Positions 26,698 through 36,136 are shown, counted from the stretch's first letter. The stretch: 64,000 bases of DNA from Sutcliffiella horikoshii (GCF_019931755.1 NZ_CP082918.1:2026001-2090000), one strand, 5' to 3'. Notes: a model not told the origin generated them from the sequence alone. Numbers and translations are program-made.

Positions 26698-26891
26698 TTT
26701 ATGACAATTTACGCCAGATTATATTGGCTAAAGTGTAAGAACCCTATACAATAGAACATAGACAAGTTTCAAATGTATGATAATATATAAACGAATATTT
26801 GTTGTGAACAAACAACAAATCCGTGTAGATAAAAGGAAATTCATACATAATGTGATTTACTGGTAGTAGTAGTGAAAGGGGTATGTTTTTG

Positions 26892-28859
26892 GTGGCAAAA
26901 AATACGTTTGAATATAACGATGATGCGATACAGGTATTAGAAGGTCTCGAAGCTGTACGTAAGCGTCCGGGTATGTATATTGGAAGTACGGACAGCAGAG
27001 GTCTTCATCACCTTGTATACGAAATCCTTGATAATTCCGTCGATGAAGCCTTAGGCGGATATGGGGATCATATCATTGTGACGATACACAAAGATAACAG
27101 CATAAGCGTGAAGGATAAAGGCCGAGGTATGCCTACCGGAATGCATAAAATGGGAAAACCTACCCCCGAAGTAATTTTAACGGTATTACATGCAGGTGGA
27201 AAATTTGGTCAAGGCGGCTACAAAACGAGTGGTGGACTACATGGTGTAGGTGCTTCCGTCGTAAATGCTTTATCTGAATGGTTGACGGTAACGATCAAGC
27301 GCGACGGTATTGTGTACGAGCAGCGTTTCGAGAATGGTGGCAAGCCAGTAACAACGCTTGAAAAGATTGGTACGACTAACCAAACAGGTACGACGATTCA
27401 TTTCAAACCGGATACAACAATCTTTAGCACCACAACTTATAATTTTGAGACACTATGCGAACGTCTACGTGAATCTGCCTTTTTATTAAAAGGTTTAAAA
27501 ATAGAGCTGAATGATGAAAGAAATTCTGTTAAAGAGGTGTTTCATTATGAAAGCGGCATTGAAGCATTCGTCACTTACCTCAATGAGGAGAAGGATTCGC
27601 TTCACAATGTTGTTTCCTTTGAAGGTGCCCAAAACGGAATTGAAATAGATTTTGCTTTTCAATTTAATGACGGATATTCCGAAACCATCTTATCTTTTGT
27701 TAATAATGTTAGAACGAAAGATGGCGGTACACATGAAGCTGGTGCAAAAACAGCAATGACCCGTATTTTTAACGAATACGCCAGAAAAGTGAATCTACTA
27801 AAGGAAAAAGACAAGAATTTAGACGGTTCTGATATAAGAGAAGGATTATCTGCCATTATTTCCGTTCGTATACCAGAGGAACTCTTACAGTTTGAAGGAC
27901 AAACAAAAGGGAAGCTTGGGACCAGTGAGGCGCGCTCTGCGGTAGATAGTGTGGTTTCAGAACATCTTGCTTACTTTTTAGAAGAAAATCCTGAAACCAG
28001 TTCGATGCTTGTTAAAAAATCCATCAAGGCTTTCCAAGCCAGAGAAGCAGCTCGAAAAGCAAGAGAAGACGCTAGGAGCGGGAAAAAGAGAAAACGTTCT
28101 GATGCGATGCTTAGTGGAAAATTAACTCCGGCACAATCACGTAACCCTCAGAAAAATGAAATTTACCTGGTGGAGGGTGACTCTGCAGGCGGTTCTGCTA
28201 AACAGGGTCGTGATCGCCGCTTTCAAGCAGTCTTACCACTTCGAGGGAAAGTCATTAACACGGAAAAAGCTAAACTTGCTGATATCTTCAAAAATGAAGA
28301 GATTAATACGATCATCCATGCAATAGGCGGTGGAGTCGGACCGGACTTTTCAGTGGAAGACATCAACTACGATAAAGTGGTTATCATGACCGATGCCGAT
28401 ACAGACGGTGCACACATTCAGGTGCTTCTTCTGACGTTCTTTTATCGCTATATGAAGCCGCTTATTGAAGCTGGAAAAGTGTTTATCGCACTTCCACCAC
28501 TTTACAAAGTAAGCAAAGGGACCGGAAAAAAAGAAGTATTGGAATACGCATGGTCTGATGAGGAACTGAAGGGTGCTATCCAAAAGATTGGCCGTGGATA
28601 CATTATTCAACGTTATAAAGGTCTTGGCGAAATGAACGCAGATCAATTGTGGGAGACAACGATGAATCCGGATACTCGTACCCTCATTCGCGTTAGAATC
28701 GACGATGCAGCCCGTGCAGAACGCCGTGTGACCACACTTATGGGTGACAAAGTGGAACCAAGACGTAAATGGATTGAAAGCCATGTTGCCTTTGGATTGG
28801 AAGAAGATCCAAATATTTTAGAAAATGATAACTTGTTGGTCGCAACTGAGGAGGTATAA
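26892..28859 (+). CDS. parE: DNA topoisomerase IV subunit B
   Basis: The ATPase subunit of topoisomerase IV, which decatenates daughter chromosomes. The GHKL domain has DNSVDEALGG, DKGRGMPTG and GGLHGVGASVVNALS; the TOPRIM domain has YLVEGDSAGGSAKQGRDR and MTDADTDGAHIQ. About 655 residues, normal for ParE. The start is uncertain: ATG 26883 is only one base from AAAGGGG, so TTG 26889 or GTG 26892 (seven and ten bases away) are better; 26892 is given. It precedes parC by three bases. Confidence 0.95.
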   Translation: MAKNTFEYNDDAIQVLEGLEAVRKRPGMYIGSTDSRGLHHLVYEILDNSVDEALGGYGDHIIVTIHKDNSISVKDKGRGMPTGMHKMGKPTPEVILTVLHAGGKFGQGGYKTSGGLHGVGASVVNALSEWLTVTIKRDGIVYEQRFENGGKPVTTLEKIGTTNQTGTTIHFKPDTTIFSTTTYNFETLCERLRESAFLLKGLKIELNDERNSVKEVFHYESGIEAFVTYLNEEKDSLHNVVSFEGAQNGIEIDFAFQFNDGYSETILSFVNNVRTKDGGTHEAGAKTAMTRIFNEYARKVNLLKEKDKNLDGSDIREGLSAIISVRIPEELLQFEGQTKGKLGTSEARSAVDSVVSEHLAYFLEENPETSSMLVKKSIKAFQAREAARKAREDARSGKKRKRSDAMLSGKLTPAQSRNPQKNEIYLVEGDSAGGSAKQGRDRRFQAVLPLRGKVINTEKAKLADIFKNEEINTIIHAIGGGVGPDFSVEDINYDKVVIMTDADTDGAHIQVLLLTFFYRYMKPLIEAGKVFIALPPLYKVSKGTGKKEVLEYAWSDEELKGAIQKIGRGYIIQRYKGLGEMNADQLWETTMNPDTRTLIRVRIDDAARAERRVTTLMGDKVEPRRKWIESHVAFGLEEDPNILENDNLLVATEEV

Positions 28860-28862
28860 CAG

Positions 28863-31307
28863 ATGACACAGACAGAGAAATTTCACGACCTACCCCTAGA
28901 GGAAGTTTTAGGCGACCGATTTGGACGTTATAGTAAATACATTATCCAGGAGCGTGCATTACCAGATGCACGTGATGGACTTAAACCTGTTCAACGACGA
29001 ATTTTATATGCCATGTACGCAGAGGGAAACGTAAATGATAAACCATTCCGTAAATCTGCTAAAACAGTTGGTAACGTAATCGGTAACTATCATCCACACG
29101 GAGATTCCTCTGTGTATGATGCAATGGTCCGGATGAGTCAGGACTGGAAAGTACGTAATATGCTTATCGAGATGCACGGTAACAACGGTAGCATTGATGG
29201 CGATCCACCAGCAGCAATGCGTTACACGGAAGCAAGATTATCACCAATCGCTTCCGAACTTTTACGTGATCTTGATAAAAAAACCGTAGAATTTATTCCA
29301 AACTTTGATGATACATCTCAGGAACCGGTTGTGCTTCCTGCCATGTATCCAAATCTTTTAGTGAATGGCTCTACAGGAATTTCTGCAGGATATGCAACGG
29401 ACATTCCACCACATCACCTTGGAGAAGTCATTGATGCAACCATCATGCGCATCGATAACCCTTCTGTTACTGTAGATGAGCTAATGACAGTGGTCAAAGG
29501 ACCCGACTTCCCAACTGGAGGTATCATTCAAGGAGTAGAAGGCATCAAGAAAGCCTACGAAACTGGAAAAGGCAAGATCATCGTTCGCGGATTAGCAGAA
29601 GTGGAAGATATTCGTGGTGGCAAGCAGCAGATTGTTATCTCAGAGGTTCCATATGAAGTGAACAAAGCAAATCTAGTAAAAAAAATAGATGAACTGCGCT
29701 ATGACAAAAAAGTAGACGGTATCTCAGAGGTACGTGACGAAACCGACCGTACAGGCTTACGTGTTGTAATTGAGCTGAAAAAAGAAGCAGATGCGAACGG
29801 CATTTTAAATTACCTTTATAAAAATACCGACCTGCAAATCACTTTCAACTTCAACATGGTTGCAATCTATAAAAAGCGCCCGACATTAATGGGATTACCT
29901 CACTTTTTAGATGCGTACATAGATCACCAGAAAGAAGTAATTACGAATCGTTCACGTTTTGAGTTGAACAGAGCAAAAGAACGCCAGCATGTTGTAGAAG
30001 GCCTAATGAAAGCACTCTCTATTCTAGACGAAGTAATTGCAACAATCCGTGCTTCCAAAGACAAACGCGACGCTAAAGATAACTTGATTGCCAAGTTCAC
30101 TTTTACAGAACCGCAAGCGGAAGCCATCGTTTCCTTGCAGTTATACCGTTTGACAAACACTGATATTACAGCATTGCAGGCCGAAGCGGATGAGCTTGCT
30201 AAGAAGGTTGCTGAATTAGAAGCAATTTTAGGAAGCGAGAAAAAGTTGTTTTCAGTTATAAAATCTGATCTTAAGCGTGTGAAAAAGCTTTATACTAATG
30301 ATCGTCGCTCTAAAATCCAGGACCAGATTGAAGAACTCAAAATCAATCTGGAAGTGATGATACCATCAGAAGATGTCATTGTGACGGTAACGAAAGATGG
30401 ATACGTAAAACGTACAAGCTTACGTTCTTACTCAGCATCCAACGGGCAGGATTTCGGTATGAAAGAAACCGACCGGATCATCTCTAAGTTGGATATCAAT
30501 ACAACACAAACGTTGCTATTGTTCACAAATAAGGGAAATTATCTGTATCTTCCAGTCCATGAACTTCCTGATATCCGTTGGAAAGACATGGGACAACACG
30601 TGGCAAACATAGTTCCAATTGACCGAGATGAGTCGATTATAAAAGCAATACCTGTGAGCAATTTCGAGGACCCTAAATTCTTGTTGTTCGTCACACGTAA
30701 TGGGATGGTCAAGAAAACGGAGCTGAGTGCCTACAAAGCACAACGCTACTCTAAGCCATTAATGGCAGTAAACCTTAAAGGCGATGACCAGGTAGTCGAT
30801 GTACATCTAACAGACGGCGCTCAGGATATCTTCTTGGCAACGAGAAGCGGATATGGACTTTGGTTTACCGAAGAGGAAATTAATGTCGTAGGCGCCCGTG
30901 CAGCAGGGGTGAAGGGCATTAATTTGAAAGATAGTGATTTTGTTGTGAGCGGCTTAGTATTTGAGAAAGAATCAAAGGCCATGTTGTTTATCGCCACCCA
31001 TCGCGGTGCCGTGAAGAAATTGAAAATTACTGAGTTTGATAAAGCCACACGAGCTAAACGCGGGCTTGTCATGCTGCGTGAAGTAAAAAATAATCCGCAT
31101 CAGATAGCAGCAGTCGATCTTGTGGAGCCTTCAAGTTTCATTTATGTTCAAACTGAAAAAGGTACGGTGGAGAAGTTAGCAGCCGCATCTTACCGTAACA
31201 ATGACCGCTATTCAAACGGATCCTTCGTCCTAGATCAACAGGAAGCAGGAGATGTAGTAGAAATGTGGGTTGAGACGGAAGAGGAAGTTCTAGGTAAGGA
31301 AAAATAA
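28863..31307 (+). CDS. parC: DNA topoisomerase IV subunit A
   Basis: The DNA-cleaving subunit, 814 residues. The catalytic Tyr lies in AAMRYTEARLS, and the quinolone-determining region is HPHGDSSVYDAMVRMSQDW, with the wild-type Ser and Asp/Glu-type residues expected there. GNFGS-like GNNGSIDGDPPAA and a C-terminal beta-pinwheel with six repeats follow. ATG 28863 follows GAGGAGG inside the end of parE, so the pair is translated together. Confidence 0.96.
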   Translation: MTQTEKFHDLPLEEVLGDRFGRYSKYIIQERALPDARDGLKPVQRRILYAMYAEGNVNDKPFRKSAKTVGNVIGNYHPHGDSSVYDAMVRMSQDWKVRNMLIEMHGNNGSIDGDPPAAMRYTEARLSPIASELLRDLDKKTVEFIPNFDDTSQEPVVLPAMYPNLLVNGSTGISAGYATDIPPHHLGEVIDATIMRIDNPSVTVDELMTVVKGPDFPTGGIIQGVEGIKKAYETGKGKIIVRGLAEVEDIRGGKQQIVISEVPYEVNKANLVKKIDELRYDKKVDGISEVRDETDRTGLRVVIELKKEADANGILNYLYKNTDLQITFNFNMVAIYKKRPTLMGLPHFLDAYIDHQKEVITNRSRFELNRAKERQHVVEGLMKALSILDEVIATIRASKDKRDAKDNLIAKFTFTEPQAEAIVSLQLYRLTNTDITALQAEADELAKKVAELEAILGSEKKLFSVIKSDLKRVKKLYTNDRRSKIQDQIEELKINLEVMIPSEDVIVTVTKDGYVKRTSLRSYSASNGQDFGMKETDRIISKLDINTTQTLLLFTNKGNYLYLPVHELPDIRWKDMGQHVANIVPIDRDESIIKAIPVSNFEDPKFLLFVTRNGMVKKTELSAYKAQRYSKPLMAVNLKGDDQVVDVHLTDGAQDIFLATRSGYGLWFTEEEINVVGARAAGVKGINLKDSDFVVSGLVFEKESKAMLFIATHRGAVKKLKITEFDKATRAKRGLVMLREVKNNPHQIAAVDLVEPSSFIYVQTEKGTVEKLAAASYRNNDRYSNGSFVLDQQEAGDVVEMWVETEEEVLGKEK

Positions 31308-31324
31308 TATAAAGTTAGTTTATT

Positions 31325-31369
31325 GACCGCTTTTCTGCGTTGGATTTTGCGTAGAGGGGCGGTTTTTTT
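31325..31369 (+). terminator. Terminator of parEC
   Basis: GACCGC..CTGCG pairs with CGTAG..GGGCGGT, followed by seven T. Confidence 0.8.
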
Positions 31370-31463
31370 GTGTGGTTTTGGGTAAGAGTGTACATGAAAA
31401 AGGGAATTAGGGTTTACTGGATTAATATTATGTAAACTAATTAAGTGATTAACTATGAAAACT

Positions 31464-31589
31464 GTAGAACCTTAAAACTAAGAGGTAGAAGTAAGCTTGG
31501 GAAATGTATAAGTAGATTCGGGAAATGTAGAAGGTTGGAGTTTTAAGGTAGAAGGTCAGAATAAAAGGGTAGAACAGTTCAAAAATGAC
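31464..31589. repeat. Six degenerate direct repeats with an exact 21-bp period (core GTAGAA)
   Basis: The hexamer GTAGAA (once GTATAA) begins at 31464, 31485, 31506, 31527, 31548 and 31569, that is, every 21 bases without a slip. The remaining 15 bases of each unit vary, although the second and third units share GGGAAAT. This fills most of the 440-base space between parC and the isochorismatase-like gene. There is no credible coding frame. Twenty-one bases is two turns of B-DNA, so all cores face the same side of the helix. A second array with the same period but a different core lies at 47.26 kb. Confidence 0.8.
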
Positions 31590-31751
31590 CAGACTCTCCA
31601 GTTAAAAAATTGTTTCTGTAACAGAAGAGGATGGAATACCTGATATAATGTGGAGTAATAATGCTCCAAGAAACATTAATCCAAGTCTTTATACAAGCAT
31701 ATCTATCGTAAAGGTCTAATAATATAGTGAAGAAAAGAGAGGGGATGGATT

Positions 31752-32318
31752 ATGAAGCCAGTATTACTAGTTGTAGATGTTCAAAAAGGGTTTGACGATC
31801 CAGCATGGGGTCAACGCAATAATTTAGATGCTGAAGATAGAATGCTAGAACTTATGAAAGCGTGGAGACAAAGAGAGTTTCCTATTATTCACGTTCAACA
31901 CGTATCTCAAGACCCAAATTCTAAACTGCATCCCAGCAACCCTGGATTTGCTTTAAAACCGGGATTTGAGCCGATGGAAGACGAATATTTTATCCGTAAA
32001 AATGTGAACAGTTGTTTTATCGGAACACAATTGGACAGCTATCTAAAGAAAAATGGCTATCAAACACTGATTGTCATTGGTTTGACCTCCAATCATTGCA
32101 TATCGACTACAGTAAGAATGGCTGGAAATCTCGGGTATAGAACGTATGTTTGTAGTGATGCAACTGCAGCATATGAGGCTGTTTCTTATGACGGTTTGAA
32201 GTTATCAGCTGAAGACGTACATCGCCACGCCTTATCCTCATTACACCAAGAATTTGCAGAGGTTACTACAACTAGAGAAGTGGTGAAATTGATTCAACAG
32301 CAAACAATAATGAATTAA
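31752..32318 (+). CDS. Isochorismatase-family cysteine hydrolase
   Basis: A 188-residue hydrolase with the three catalytic residues: Asp in LVVDVQKGF, Lys in FIRKNVNSCF and Cys in TSNHCISTTVRMA. Members include nicotinamidase, isochorismatase and ureidoacrylate hydrolases; the substrate here is unknown. ATG 31752 follows GAGAGGGGA. It is transcribed alone and ends at a strong terminator. The guanine deaminase-like gene converges on it, which may hint at purine or pyridine salvage, but this is weak. Confidence 0.87.
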   Translation: MKPVLLVVDVQKGFDDPAWGQRNNLDAEDRMLELMKAWRQREFPIIHVQHVSQDPNSKLHPSNPGFALKPGFEPMEDEYFIRKNVNSCFIGTQLDSYLKKNGYQTLIVIGLTSNHCISTTVRMAGNLGYRTYVCSDATAAYEAVSYDGLKLSAEDVHRHALSSLHQEFAEVTTTREVVKLIQQQTIMN

Positions 32319-32319
32319 T

Positions 32320-32354
32320 AAAAACAACGCCAAAGCAAAGTGGCGTTGTTTTTT
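32320..32354. terminator. Bidirectional terminator between the isochorismatase and guanine deaminase genes
   Basis: AAAACAACGCCA pairs with TGGCGTTGTTTT around AAGCAAAG. Confidence 0.88.
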
Positions 32355-32830
32355 CAATAATGAGTCCGATCAACTTTTTTACGCCAATTCATAAAAGGTT
32401 GCAAGGAGTTTACTAGTGGTAAATGGATAAAGGGGAGCGTTCGATTTGCAGGATCAAGTTGCACTTCACGGTAGATAAATTCATCATCAAAATGAATGGA
32501 GGCTGCGTCTTTTCGATCTGCAGCAAAATATACGGTTGGAATCCTGGACCAATAAATAGCACCAAGACACATCGGGCAAGGTTCACAGCTGCTATAAAGT
32601 ATACAATCTGTAAGCTCAAAGGTTTGTAAACTTTGACAAGCCTTCCGTATAGCCATAACTTCAGCATGTGCAGTTGGATCGAGATTACTTGTCACTCTGT
32701 TGACACCTTCGGCAATAATCTGATTGTTCCTTGTAATAACTGCGCCAAAGGGACCGCCATTTTCTTTAACATTTTGTACAGCCAAGTCAATGGCACGGTG
32801 AAGGAAGAATTCATGCAAGTGCTTTTCCAA
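32354..32830 (-). CDS. guaD: Guanine deaminase-like CMP/dCMP-type deaminase (GuaD)
   Basis: A 158-residue zinc deaminase. TAHAEVMAIRKAC gives the zinc His and catalytic Glu, and SSCEPCPMCLGAIYW the two zinc Cys. GGPFGAVITRN and the domain-swapped C-terminal FDDEFIYREV resemble B. subtilis GuaD along its length, which converts guanine to xanthine. TTG 32830 is chosen as start because GGAGGTG lies five bases upstream; the longer frame from 32863 reads through that site. Confidence 0.85.
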   Translation of the reverse strand: MEKHLHEFFLHRAIDLAVQNVKENGGPFGAVITRNNQIIAEGVNRVTSNLDPTAHAEVMAIRKACQSLQTFELTDCILYSSCEPCPMCLGAIYWSRIPTVYFAADRKDAASIHFDDEFIYREVQLDPANRTLPFIHLPLVNSLQPFMNWRKKVDRTHY

Positions 32831-32863
32831 AGAAACACCTCCACAGAAAGGGATTTCTAACAT

Positions 32864-33280
32864 CTTATTGCGTTATTTTAGAGTTAATACGCAAAAGGAA
32901 TAAATACTTATAAATATAAAAGGACAGGATTAATGGACAAAGCCAATAAAAGGATGCGGTAATAATGTTATGTAAACTTATAATATAAAGAGATACCAGA
33001 AGTTTAAGATTAATGAATAATAGATCCAATAAATTAAGAATAAAGAAATCTAATTTTTCAAGCCAGAAACACTTGGTTTGGATTAAGGTTCTAGATTTGA
33101 TATAAATGATTAATAGTTTGTAGAAAAATACATTTTAGATTAACAAATAGTTAAACTGCTGAATTTAATCATTTTTACTAATTTCGTCTCACTATCATAA
33201 GTTTACTTTGTTTTTGATACAAAACAGCTAAATTTATATGACTTCCTATAATAAGTGTTATGTCGACCGCCGAGAAAATA
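32864..33280. other. AT-rich intergenic region with no recognised gene
   Basis: About 420 bases rich in A and T, containing scattered GATTAAT words but no regular spacing, hairpin, or frame with a ribosome binding site. It lies between guaD and the endonuclease gene and may include the guaD promoter on the minus strand. Nothing else could be supported. Confidence 0.5.
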
Positions 33281-33311
33281 AAAGATTAGAGGAGTATTAG
33301 GTTACTCCTCT
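33280..33311 (-). terminator. Terminator of the endonuclease gene
   Basis: AGAGGAGTA pairs with TACTCCTCT-type sequence around ATTAGG; on the minus strand it runs into CTTTTATTTT. Confidence 0.7.
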
Positions 33312-33323
33312 GCTTTCAAATAT

Positions 33324-34274
33324 TTATATTTTTGTTGTGATTTCAATACTTGCAAATCGATCATCAGTTTTTACCCAATTCTCTAACTGCTCAACAGAAA
33401 TATTTGCATGTAAACGTGCTTTTTCTATGGAGTTGTGAAACTCTAACTCTTTAAGGAATACTCTTTGCTTAGTTGGTTTTTTTGCTGCTTTGTTTATTAA
33501 CTGTTCAGCTAATAATTCTTCTTTATTGTAAATATCAAATTTTCTTTTCAGATATAATCCTTTATCATTGTATTTCCAGTCGCCAAATTGTTTTATGGTC
33601 TTTTTGCCGCTTATGTAAATCCTGAAGTGATTATCTTTACTTGTAATTATTGGGTCGAACTCTTTGTCGTCAAGTATATCTCTTAAATCTAAAATAAAGG
33701 AATATGAACCTCCAACAAAATTTATCATATTAACTTTTTTGTATATACTTCCATCCCCATCAAAATAACCTCTTACAAAATGATGCATATATTCTTCTGG
33801 TACATGAGGAAATTCAACAGTTTTAGACTTGTTTGGTGTTAGGCCGTGAATATTCATCAAGTCATCTTTAATGATTTTGCTGTTTATATTAAGAAAGTGT
33901 ACACCATTATTATATTCCCCAATGGGATGATTAGATTCCATTTCATGCCGTATTTGATCAAGAATCTCAATTTCCTTTTGAGCAAAACTTACTGTTTGTC
34001 CTTCTCCACTAACTACTCCATCCGCCAAGAAAAACCCTAATATATATGCCATGTTCGGTGACCAGTGCTTAAAATAATCCTCATTTATATGATACTTCCT
34101 TTTCCAATGTCCCCTTGGCCGCAACTCTACATTATTCTTCTTAAGAATTTGTGTAATTCTTCGGCTAGATACATTCCCTGCAATTGCGATCTCAGTGGTA
34201 CTCATGCCATCTTCATACATTTTAATAATTTCTAGGAGGTCTAAGGTGATTTTTCTATTTCGCATCTGCTTCAT
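33324..34274 (-). CDS. Free-standing LAGLIDADG homing endonuclease with N-terminal helix-turn-helix
   Basis: A 316-residue protein. Residues 10-48 form a helix-turn-helix of the resolvase type (TTEIAIAGNVSSRRITQIL). Two LAGLIDADG helices follow: YILGFFLADGV (77-87) and FVRGYFDGDGS (166-176), both with the catalytic acidic residue, about 90 residues apart as in monomeric enzymes. The C-terminal 60 residues are lysine-rich. ATG 34274 follows AAGGGG. It is not inside an intron or intein; the flanking genes are intact at this edge. Such free-standing genes occur in Firmicutes; a target cannot be named. Confidence 0.85.
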   Translation of the reverse strand: MKQMRNRKITLDLLEIIKMYEDGMSTTEIAIAGNVSSRRITQILKKNNVELRPRGHWKRKYHINEDYFKHWSPNMAYILGFFLADGVVSGEGQTVSFAQKEIEILDQIRHEMESNHPIGEYNNGVHFLNINSKIIKDDLMNIHGLTPNKSKTVEFPHVPEEYMHHFVRGYFDGDGSIYKKVNMINFVGGSYSFILDLRDILDDKEFDPIITSKDNHFRIYISGKKTIKQFGDWKYNDKGLYLKRKFDIYNKEELLAEQLINKAAKKPTKQRVFLKELEFHNSIEKARLHANISVEQLENWVKTDDRFASIEITTKI

Positions 34275-34387
34275 ATGTTCCCCTTCCTCTCCTGTAGGTC
34301 TAATTACTTATAATATTATTATACGAACATTTGTTCCTAAGTGCAAATAATAGCACTTTCCCCTATAAAAAAAGAAAAAACCGCCCA

Positions 34388-35539
34388 TCACTGAGCAGTT
34401 TTTCCCTCCATATCCATCAACTTTATCGTTAACACAACGGCCCCCAACACCATCACTCCCCCAATCCACGGAATATGGATCAGACCTATGGAATCCACGA
34501 TAATCCCACCTAATAAGGAACCGATGGCAATACCAACATTAAATGCTGCGATATTGAGCGCAGAAGCGACGTTTACTGCAGAAGGTACATATTTTTCCGC
34601 CAGGTTCACGACCAATACCTGCAGTCCAGGTACATTCATAAATGCAAACATTCCCATCAAGAAGATCACCATCAACCCTACAACTTTATATGGTGCTGCA
34701 AAGGTCAGCGCCACTAAAATGACGGTTTGCAAAATAAACATCCACATAAGTGCCTTCAAAGGGTTCTTATTTGATGCTTTACCGCCAATTACATTCCCTA
34801 AAGCAACAGCGATTCCATAAACAAGTAAGATACCACTCACCCATCTAGCACTAAATCCTGTCACGTTTTCTAAAAGTGGTGTCAGGTAAGTGAAGGCCAC
34901 GAAAGTTCCACCATACCCTAAGGCGGTTATCGCAAAAGCCATCAACAGTTTACTGTTTTTCAATACATCAAGTTGCTCGCGTAACGTTGATGGTGGTGCT
35001 TCTTTTAAATTGCGTGGAATTAGAATTGCACTTGCTATTGCTCCAATCACTCCCAACAAAGCAACGCCCCAAAACGTTGCTCTCCAGCCAAACATTTGCC
35101 CAATGAATGTCCCGAGTGGTACACCTGTTACCGTCGCCACTGTCAGGCCTGTAAACATCAAGGCAATAGCGCTGGCTCTTTTGTCAGCAGGAACAAGATC
35201 TGCAGCAATGGTTGCCCCTATTGAAAAGAAGATTCCGTGTGAGAAAGCTGTGATAAACCTTGCTGCCAATAGTAATTCATAGCTGCTGGATAAAGCTGCT
35301 ACCGTATTACCAATAATAAATACAACCATAAGTGAGATGAGAAGTGTCTTCCGATTCATTTTATTAGTGAGAGCTGTTAATACTGGTGCTCCTACTGCAA
35401 CACCCATCGCATAACCCGAGATTAACAATCCGGCCATTGTGATAGAGATGTTAAGATCATTTGATATCGTTGACAATAAGCCAACTGGTACAAATTCTGT
35501 AGTGCCAATTCCAAAAGCACTAATTGCTAATGCTAACAA
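34388..35539 (-). CDS. MFS drug-efflux transporter (YdhP/AraJ type), N-terminus apparently frameshifted
   Basis: A 12-helix major facilitator of about 383 residues starting LALAISAFGIGTTEFVPVG, with NRKTLLISL and RFITAFSHG as typical DHA1 motifs. The visible frame begins at a TTG inside the first membrane helix, without an RBS. A perfect AAGGAGG site and ATGATG lie upstream (35601-35616), and that frame reads MNSQAVSINHAKTNRS, which looks like the missing N-terminus, but it stops at 35542-35544. The two frames differ by two bases (62 mod 3). The gene is therefore probably disrupted, unless this is a sequencing error. It faces the HxlR regulator. Confidence 0.8.
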   Translation of the reverse strand: MLALAISAFGIGTTEFVPVGLLSTISNDLNISITMAGLLISGYAMGVAVGAPVLTALTNKMNRKTLLISLMVVFIIGNTVAALSSSYELLLAARFITAFSHGIFFSIGATIAADLVPADKRASAIALMFTGLTVATVTGVPLGTFIGQMFGWRATFWGVALLGVIGAIASAILIPRNLKEAPPSTLREQLDVLKNSKLLMAFAITALGYGGTFVAFTYLTPLLENVTGFSARWVSGILLVYGIAVALGNVIGGKASNKNPLKALMWMFILQTVILVALTFAAPYKVVGLMVIFLMGMFAFMNVPGLQVLVVNLAEKYVPSAVNVASALNIAAFNVGIAIGSLLGGIIVDSIGLIHIPWIGGVMVLGAVVLTIKLMDMEGKTAQ

Positions 35540-35626
35540 AGCTAACGTACTATACTTCTATTTGTTTTAGCATGATTTATAGAAACTGCTTGTGAATTCA
35601 TCATAAATGCCTCCTTCATAAAATGC

Positions 35627-35654
35627 GGATTACCATTGGCGCCATTTGGTAACC
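35627..35654. promoter_or_regulatory. Palindromic operator candidate between the MFS and HxlR genes
   Basis: Imperfect inverted repeat around a central GGCGCC: GGATTACCATT on the left and the complement of ATTTGGTAACC on the right. It lies 10 bases upstream of the MFS gene's RBS. It is a likely binding site for the divergent HxlR regulator. Confidence 0.6.
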
Positions 35655-35800
35655 TTACGAGTTCTTATTATGAAGGCGGTTGTCTATAAATGTAAGTACG
35701 CACTTTAAAGTGAGGTAGGCACCTGGAAGTACCCTATTTACCTTTAAGAACATGGTGGTATAATGAGTGAAATAAATACCTTATAAAGAAGGGGTCCTTT

Positions 35801-36136
35801 ATGAAGAAATACAATATTCCAGTGGAAGCTGCATTGGAAGTGATCGGTGGCAAGTGGAAAGTAGTGATCCTGTGTCACCTTATAAAAAGTAAAAGACGAA
35901 CAAGCGAACTCAAAAGACTAATGCCTACTATTACGCAAAAGATGCTCACACAACAACTTAGAGAACTTGAGTCTGATGGTGTTGTTAACCGCATTATTTA
36001 TAATCAGGTTCCTCCTAAAGTCGAGTATGAGTTAACTGAATACGGCTGGTCCCTGAAGCCTGCTTTGGACATGCTTTGCGCATGGGGGGAACATCATATA
36101 GAGAAAACCTCGCCAAATAATGAGTTAGTAAATTAA
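35801..36136 (+). CDS. HxlR-family transcriptional regulator
   Basis: A 111-residue winged-helix regulator. ALEVIGGKWKVVILCHLI is the HxlR signature, followed by RRTSELKRLMPTITQKMLTQ (recognition helix) and RIIYNQVPPKVEYELTEYG (wing). ATG 35801 comes after AAGAAGGGG; a promoter with TATAAT at about 35757 and TTTACC 16 bases upstream precedes it. It is divergent from the MFS exporter and probably controls it, as in the B. subtilis pairs. Confidence 0.9.
   Translation: MKKYNIPVEAALEVIGGKWKVVILCHLIKSKRRTSELKRLMPTITQKMLTQQLRELESDGVVNRIIYNQVPPKVEYELTEYGWSLKPALDMLCAWGEHHIEKTSPNNELVN

Noticed and set aside
32920..33140. Scattered GATTAAT words as a possible third repeat family
   Set aside because: Distances between copies are irregular and not multiples of 21.
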